A DNA stretch of 8,914 nucleotides from JBBQRS01 sp038214535 (GTDB taxonomy: Bacteria; Chloroflexota; Anaerolineae; CG2-30-64-16). The notes below the pieces were generated by a model. It was not told the DNA's origin. It did not search any database and saw only the letters and a program-made list of their open reading frames with translations. The DNA lies in the NCBI GenBank assembly GCA_038214535.1, contig JBBQRS010000159.1, positions 1 through 8,914 on the forward strand, read 5' to 3'. The position numbers were made by a program, and so were the translations under genes. The stretch's first letter is position 1. The number at the start of each line of letters is the position of its first letter. Shown piece after piece: positions 6,405 through 8,914 of the stretch.

Positions 6405-6857
6405 ATGACGGATGGCGAATTGCGGCTGCGCGCGAATGTGTGGCTGGAGCAGGACGGGAACGTGGTCCTGAGCCCGTGGCGCGTGCGGCTGTTGCAGGCC
6501 ATCCAGGCGACCGGCTCAATCAGCGGGGCGGCGCGGCAGATGGGCGTGGACTATCGCTGCGCGTGGGATAAGCTCGATGAGATGGAGACGGGGCTGGGTA
6601 CGCCGCTGGTCGAGCGACAGGTGGGCGGATCGGGCGGGGGCGGCGCACGGTTGACGCCGGAAGGGGCGGCCTTCGTTGACCGCTTTACAACATTGATTGA
6701 CGCATTCGAGGGTGTAATGAACGAGGAGGGGCGGGCGAGCTTCGGCTCGAACGTCGAGAGGATTCTGGCCCCACCGGGCCACGATGAGGCGCAGACGCCC
6801 TGCGGAACGCCGGCGCTCGAAGAAGGAAGACATAATAGCCTGGGAATATGCGAATAG
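6405..6857 (+). CDS. ModE-like single-domain transcriptional regulator
   Basis: DNA-binding protein of 150 residues resembling the N-terminal winged-helix domain of the molybdate regulator ModE (COG2005). The domain spans about 20-105: 'LSPWRVRLLQAIQATGSISG' opens it, 'AARQMGVDYRCAWDKLDEM' (42-60) contains the recognition helix, and 'LVERQVGGSGGGGARLTPEG' (68-87) is the glycine-rich wing that is a ModE signature. The C-terminal molybdate-binding (MOP/TOBE) domains of full-length ModE are absent; instead a 40-residue tail (111-150) ends the protein, with no family I recognise. So metal sensing, if any, must involve another factor, or the protein acts constitutively. The start at 6405 fits the domain and a leaderless promoter. 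The AOR gene begins 32 bases after the stop, so the two are probably cotranscribed and this protein may control the oxidoreductase. Confidence 0.85.
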   Translation: MTDGELRLRANVWLEQDGNVVLSPWRVRLLQAIQATGSISGAARQMGVDYRCAWDKLDEMETGLGTPLVERQVGGSGGGGARLTPEGAAFVDRFTTLIDAFEGVMNEEGRASFGSNVERILAPPGHDEAQTPCGTPALEEGRHNSLGICE

Positions 6858-6877
6858 ATGCTAGCAGACCTATCAAA

Positions 6878-6885
6878 GAGGAGGG
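6878..6885 (+). promoter_or_regulatory. Ribosome-binding site of the AOR gene
   Basis: GAGGAGGG lies four bases before the ATG at 6890 (five counting from AGGAGG). It marks that ATG as the start rather than the in-frame ATG at 6848. Confidence 0.85.
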
Positions 6886-6889
6886 TACG

Positions 6890-8722
6890 ATGAACTGGGG
6901 TGGTTATACGAATCGGGTGGCCTGGGTTGACCTGACCGATGGGTCGGTGGACTACAGGCCGATTGACGAGGACGATGCGCGCAAGTACGTCGGCGCGCGC
7001 GGGCTGGGCGTGAAGTACGTCTATGACAACGGGCCGCTGGTAGACCCGCTCTCGCCTGACAACCTGTTGTGCTTCCTGAACGGGCCGCTGACGGGGACGG
7101 ACGTAAACCTGAGCGGGCGCATGGCGATCGTGACCAAGTCGCCGCTGACGGGCACCGTGACCGACTCGCACCACGGGGGGTGGTCGGCGGCGCGCCTGAA
7201 GTGGGCGGGCTTCGACGGGCTGGTGTTCAAGGGCAAGGCCGAGAAGCCGGTGTACGCCTACGTCGAGGACGGCAAAGTCACGCTGCACGACGCGTCCGAT
7301 CTGTGGGGCCTGGGCGTGCATGAGACGATCAAGACGCTGGAGGCGCGCCACGGCGACCCCAAGACGCTGAGCGTGATCACCATCGGGCCGGCGGGCGAGA
7401 AGCTGGTGAAGTTCGCCTGCTGGATGAACGAGGACGACCGCGCCTCGGGCCGCGGCGGCACGGGCTGCGTGGGCGGATCGAAGATGTTGAAGGCCGTGGT
7501 GATTCGCGGCAAGCACGCCGATCGCCCGCACCCGGCGCAGAAGGAAGCATTCGCAGCGGCGCACAAGCAGGCGCTGGTCGAGCTGATGGACGAGCGCGTG
7601 GTGACGTCGCCGCGCAAGGGCGGGCTATCGCTCTACGGCACGAACGTGCTGATGAACCTGACGAACGCCATCGGCGCGATGCCGACGAACAACGCGCAGA
7701 CCACCAACTTCCCGCAGCACGAGCTGCTGAGCGGCGAGTACGTGCGCGAGCACATCCTGGTCAACGACCCGACCTGCCACGCCTGCCCGGTGGCCTGCAA
7801 GAAAGAGGTCGAGGTCAAAGAAGGGCCGTTCAAGGTGCACATGGAGAGCGTCGAGTACGAGCCGGCGTGGTCGGTGGGCGCGAACTGCGGCAACGACGAC
7901 GTGAGGGCGGTCTCCTATCTGATTGATCTGGCGAACGAAGTCGGCTTCGACGCCATCGAGATCGGCACCGTTCTGTCGCTCTACATGGAATGCACCCAGC
8001 GCAGTTATGTCAACGGCAACGGCGATGGGTTGGCGTGGGGCGACACGGCGGGCATGGTCGCCCTGTCACACAAGATCGCGGAGCGCGAGGGCGTCGGCGA
8101 CATCCTGGCCGAGGGGACGGGCAAGGCGGCGGAGCTGCTGGGCCACCCCGAGCTGGGGATGCACGTCAAGGGGCAGGGCATCCCGGCCTATGACCCGCGC
8201 GGCATCAAGGGCATGGGGCTGGGCTACGCCACATCGAACCGCGGGGCGTGCCACCTGCGCGGGTATACGCCCGCGGCGGAGGTGGTGGGCAATGTGCTGG
8301 GGCCGGGCGGCAAGGTGGATCCGCTGGCGTGGGAAGGCAAGGGCAAGCTATTGCACATCTTCCACAACGTACACACGATGACCGACTGCCTGGATATGTG
8401 CAAGTTCGCCACGTTTGCGGAGTCGCTGGACACCTTCGCGGCGCAATTCTCGGCGATCACCGGCATGGAGGCCGACGCGGCGTATCTGCTGGAGGTAGGC
8501 GAGCGCGTGTACAACCTGGAGCGCCACTTCAACAACCTGAACGGGTTCACCGGCAAGGACGACTCGCTGCCGGCGCGCTTCCTGACGGAGCCGGCGCAGG
8601 GGCCGGGCTCGACGGGGCAGGTGTGTGAGTTGGAAGAGATGAAGGCGGAGTACTACGCGGATCGCGGCTGGGTAGACGGCGTGGTGCCGGATGCGAAGCT
8701 GAAGGAGTTGGGGATCCTGTAG
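6890..8722 (+). CDS. Aldehyde:ferredoxin oxidoreductase family protein (AOR)
   Basis: Cytoplasmic tungsten- (or molybdenum-) bispyranopterin enzyme that oxidises aldehydes to acids with ferredoxin as acceptor, or the reverse; the exact substrate is not readable here. At 610 residues it is full length (P. furiosus AOR is about 605). The N-terminal domain starts 'NRVAWVDLTDGSVDY' and includes 'YVGARGLGVKYVYD' (33-46), 'GPLTGTDVNLSGRMAIVTKSP' split over 65-85, and the pterin-binding 'GRGGTGCVGGSK' (187-198). The 4Fe-4S cysteines are Cys296, Cys299 and Cys303 in 'CHACPVAC', with the fourth, Cys504, in 'TDCLDMCKF'. 'EYEPAWSVGANCGNDD' (322-337) and 'YDPRGIKGMGLGYATSNRG' (434-452), followed by 'ACHLRGY', are also family signatures. 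GTGCVGGSK differs slightly from the common G-x-G-A-V-M-G-S-K form. No partner ferredoxin or cofactor-synthesis gene is seen. A ModE-like regulator lies upstream, and a transposase gene begins 57 bases after the stop. Confidence 0.95.
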   Translation: MNWGGYTNRVAWVDLTDGSVDYRPIDEDDARKYVGARGLGVKYVYDNGPLVDPLSPDNLLCFLNGPLTGTDVNLSGRMAIVTKSPLTGTVTDSHHGGWSAARLKWAGFDGLVFKGKAEKPVYAYVEDGKVTLHDASDLWGLGVHETIKTLEARHGDPKTLSVITIGPAGEKLVKFACWMNEDDRASGRGGTGCVGGSKMLKAVVIRGKHADRPHPAQKEAFAAAHKQALVELMDERVVTSPRKGGLSLYGTNVLMNLTNAIGAMPTNNAQTTNFPQHELLSGEYVREHILVNDPTCHACPVACKKEVEVKEGPFKVHMESVEYEPAWSVGANCGNDDVRAVSYLIDLANEVGFDAIEIGTVLSLYMECTQRSYVNGNGDGLAWGDTAGMVALSHKIAEREGVGDILAEGTGKAAELLGHPELGMHVKGQGIPAYDPRGIKGMGLGYATSNRGACHLRGYTPAAEVVGNVLGPGGKVDPLAWEGKGKLLHIFHNVHTMTDCLDMCKFATFAESLDTFAAQFSAITGMEADAAYLLEVGERVYNLERHFNNLNGFTGKDDSLPARFLTEPAQGPGSTGQVCELEEMKAEYYADRGWVDGVVPDAKLKELGIL

Positions 8723-8779
8723 GCTGATAGCTAATAGTTAAACTTCATAATAGTCCGGTGATCGGGTACAATCACGGCC
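8723..8779. mobile_element. Probable left end of an insertion sequence
   Basis: The AT-rich stretch between the oxidoreductase stop and the transposase start contrasts with the GC-rich gene before it and should contain the element's left terminus. It includes the near-tandem CTGATAG/CTAATAG at 8724-8737. The boundary and inverted repeat cannot be fixed because the right end lies outside the window. Confidence 0.4.
8744..8772 (+). promoter_or_regulatory. Promoter of the transposase gene, leaderless type
   Basis: TTCATA (8744-8749, four of six) and TACAAT (8767-8772, five of six) are 17 bases apart. A start about seven bases after the -10 would fall at or next to the ATG at 8780, so this transcript also looks leaderless; no ribosome-binding site precedes the ATG. 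Confidence 0.5.
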
Positions 8780-8914
8780 ATGCTTCTACACTACGACCAT
8801 CTATCACGCTTTCCAACAGTCTTTCAGGCCATGACCGGCCTACGCTTAGCCGAGTTCGATGCGCTGCTTGAGGATGTGCTGCCGCGTTTTGGTACGGCGG
8901 AAACGCAACGGCTG
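8780..8914 (+). CDS. IS transposase N-terminus (DDE, IS5-like), cut by window edge
   Basis: Forty-five codons are visible, open to the window end: it starts 'MLLHYDHLSRFPTVFQAMTG' and continues 'LRLAEFDALLEDVLPRF'. This pattern (short aromatic start, 'F..+TGL...EFD.LL..V.P') resembles the N-terminal helix-turn-helix region of DDE endonuclease-type transposases of the IS5/IS4 kind, common in cyanobacteria and Chloroflexota. The catalytic DDE residues would be beyond the window. The gene begins 57 bases after the oxidoreductase stop, so the left end of an insertion sequence probably lies within about 8723-8779; I cannot define its terminal inverted repeat without the other end. The call rests on a short fragment. 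Confidence 0.65.
   Translation, partial: MLLHYDHLSRFPTVFQAMTGLRLAEFDALLEDVLPRFGTAETQRL

Noticed and set aside
6848..6889. 14-residue N-terminal extension of the AOR
   Set aside because: It overlaps the end of the regulator gene and contains the ribosome site GAGGAGGG; the family N-terminus begins at the ATG at 6890.
6551..7564. 337-codon minus-strand open frame
   Set aside because: Spans the regulator and AOR genes in antisense, with Arg/His/Val-biased composition typical of GC-rich shadows.

Overview
The window looks like chromosomal DNA from a GC-rich bacterium, most likely a member of the Chloroflexota (Anaerolineae/Caldilineae-like). That placement is an inference from style. The solute-binding lipoprotein has a long Ala/Pro/Glu/Thr linker after its lipobox cysteine, a secreted protein carries a 'YLPF' motif just after its signal peptide, promoters sit directly against start codons (leaderless type), and short palindromic repeats occur between genes. 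No rRNA or other phylogenetic marker is present.

Left part (262-4809, minus strand): one operon, read right to left. It encodes a sugar-type (CUT1) ABC solute-binding lipoprotein, a MalF-like permease, a MalG-like permease and a COG0402-type amidohydrolase. The last three genes are separated by only 1-2 bases. No ATPase gene is present, so the importer probably uses a shared ATPase encoded elsewhere. A sigma70-like promoter and a 5'-leader hairpin precede the binding-protein gene. A second GC-rich hairpin lies between the binding-protein and permease genes, where such structures usually let the binding protein be made in excess. The amidohydrolase reading frame is broken by one extra base in a run of five G/C. 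The first 261 bases are non-coding and hold an inverted repeat and 9-bp tandem repeats.

Middle (5085-6314, plus strand): a divergently transcribed gene for a secreted protein with about seven degenerate beta-propeller repeats. A single in-frame TAG at codon 99 interrupts it. It is followed by a long perfect palindromic hairpin (6320-6359), either a terminator or a dispersed repeat.

Right part (6405-8722, plus strand): a single-domain ModE-like DNA-binding regulator from an apparently leaderless promoter. Thirty-two bases downstream is a full-length aldehyde:ferredoxin oxidoreductase (AOR family, tungsten or molybdenum pterin enzyme) with a strong ribosome-binding site. The pairing suggests metal- or cofactor-linked control of the oxidoreductase. 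From 8780 the window runs into the start of an IS-type transposase, so a mobile element sits directly behind the oxidoreductase gene.

Two genes carry single-base disabling lesions (frameshift and nonsense) while the rest of each protein is well preserved. Either both are very recent pseudogenes or the assembly has errors; raw reads would decide. I found no CRISPR array, tRNA or rRNA, and no clearly new multi-gene system. The most interesting items are the solo ModE-like regulator/AOR pair, the amidohydrolase tied to a sugar-type importer, and the leaderless promoter pattern.
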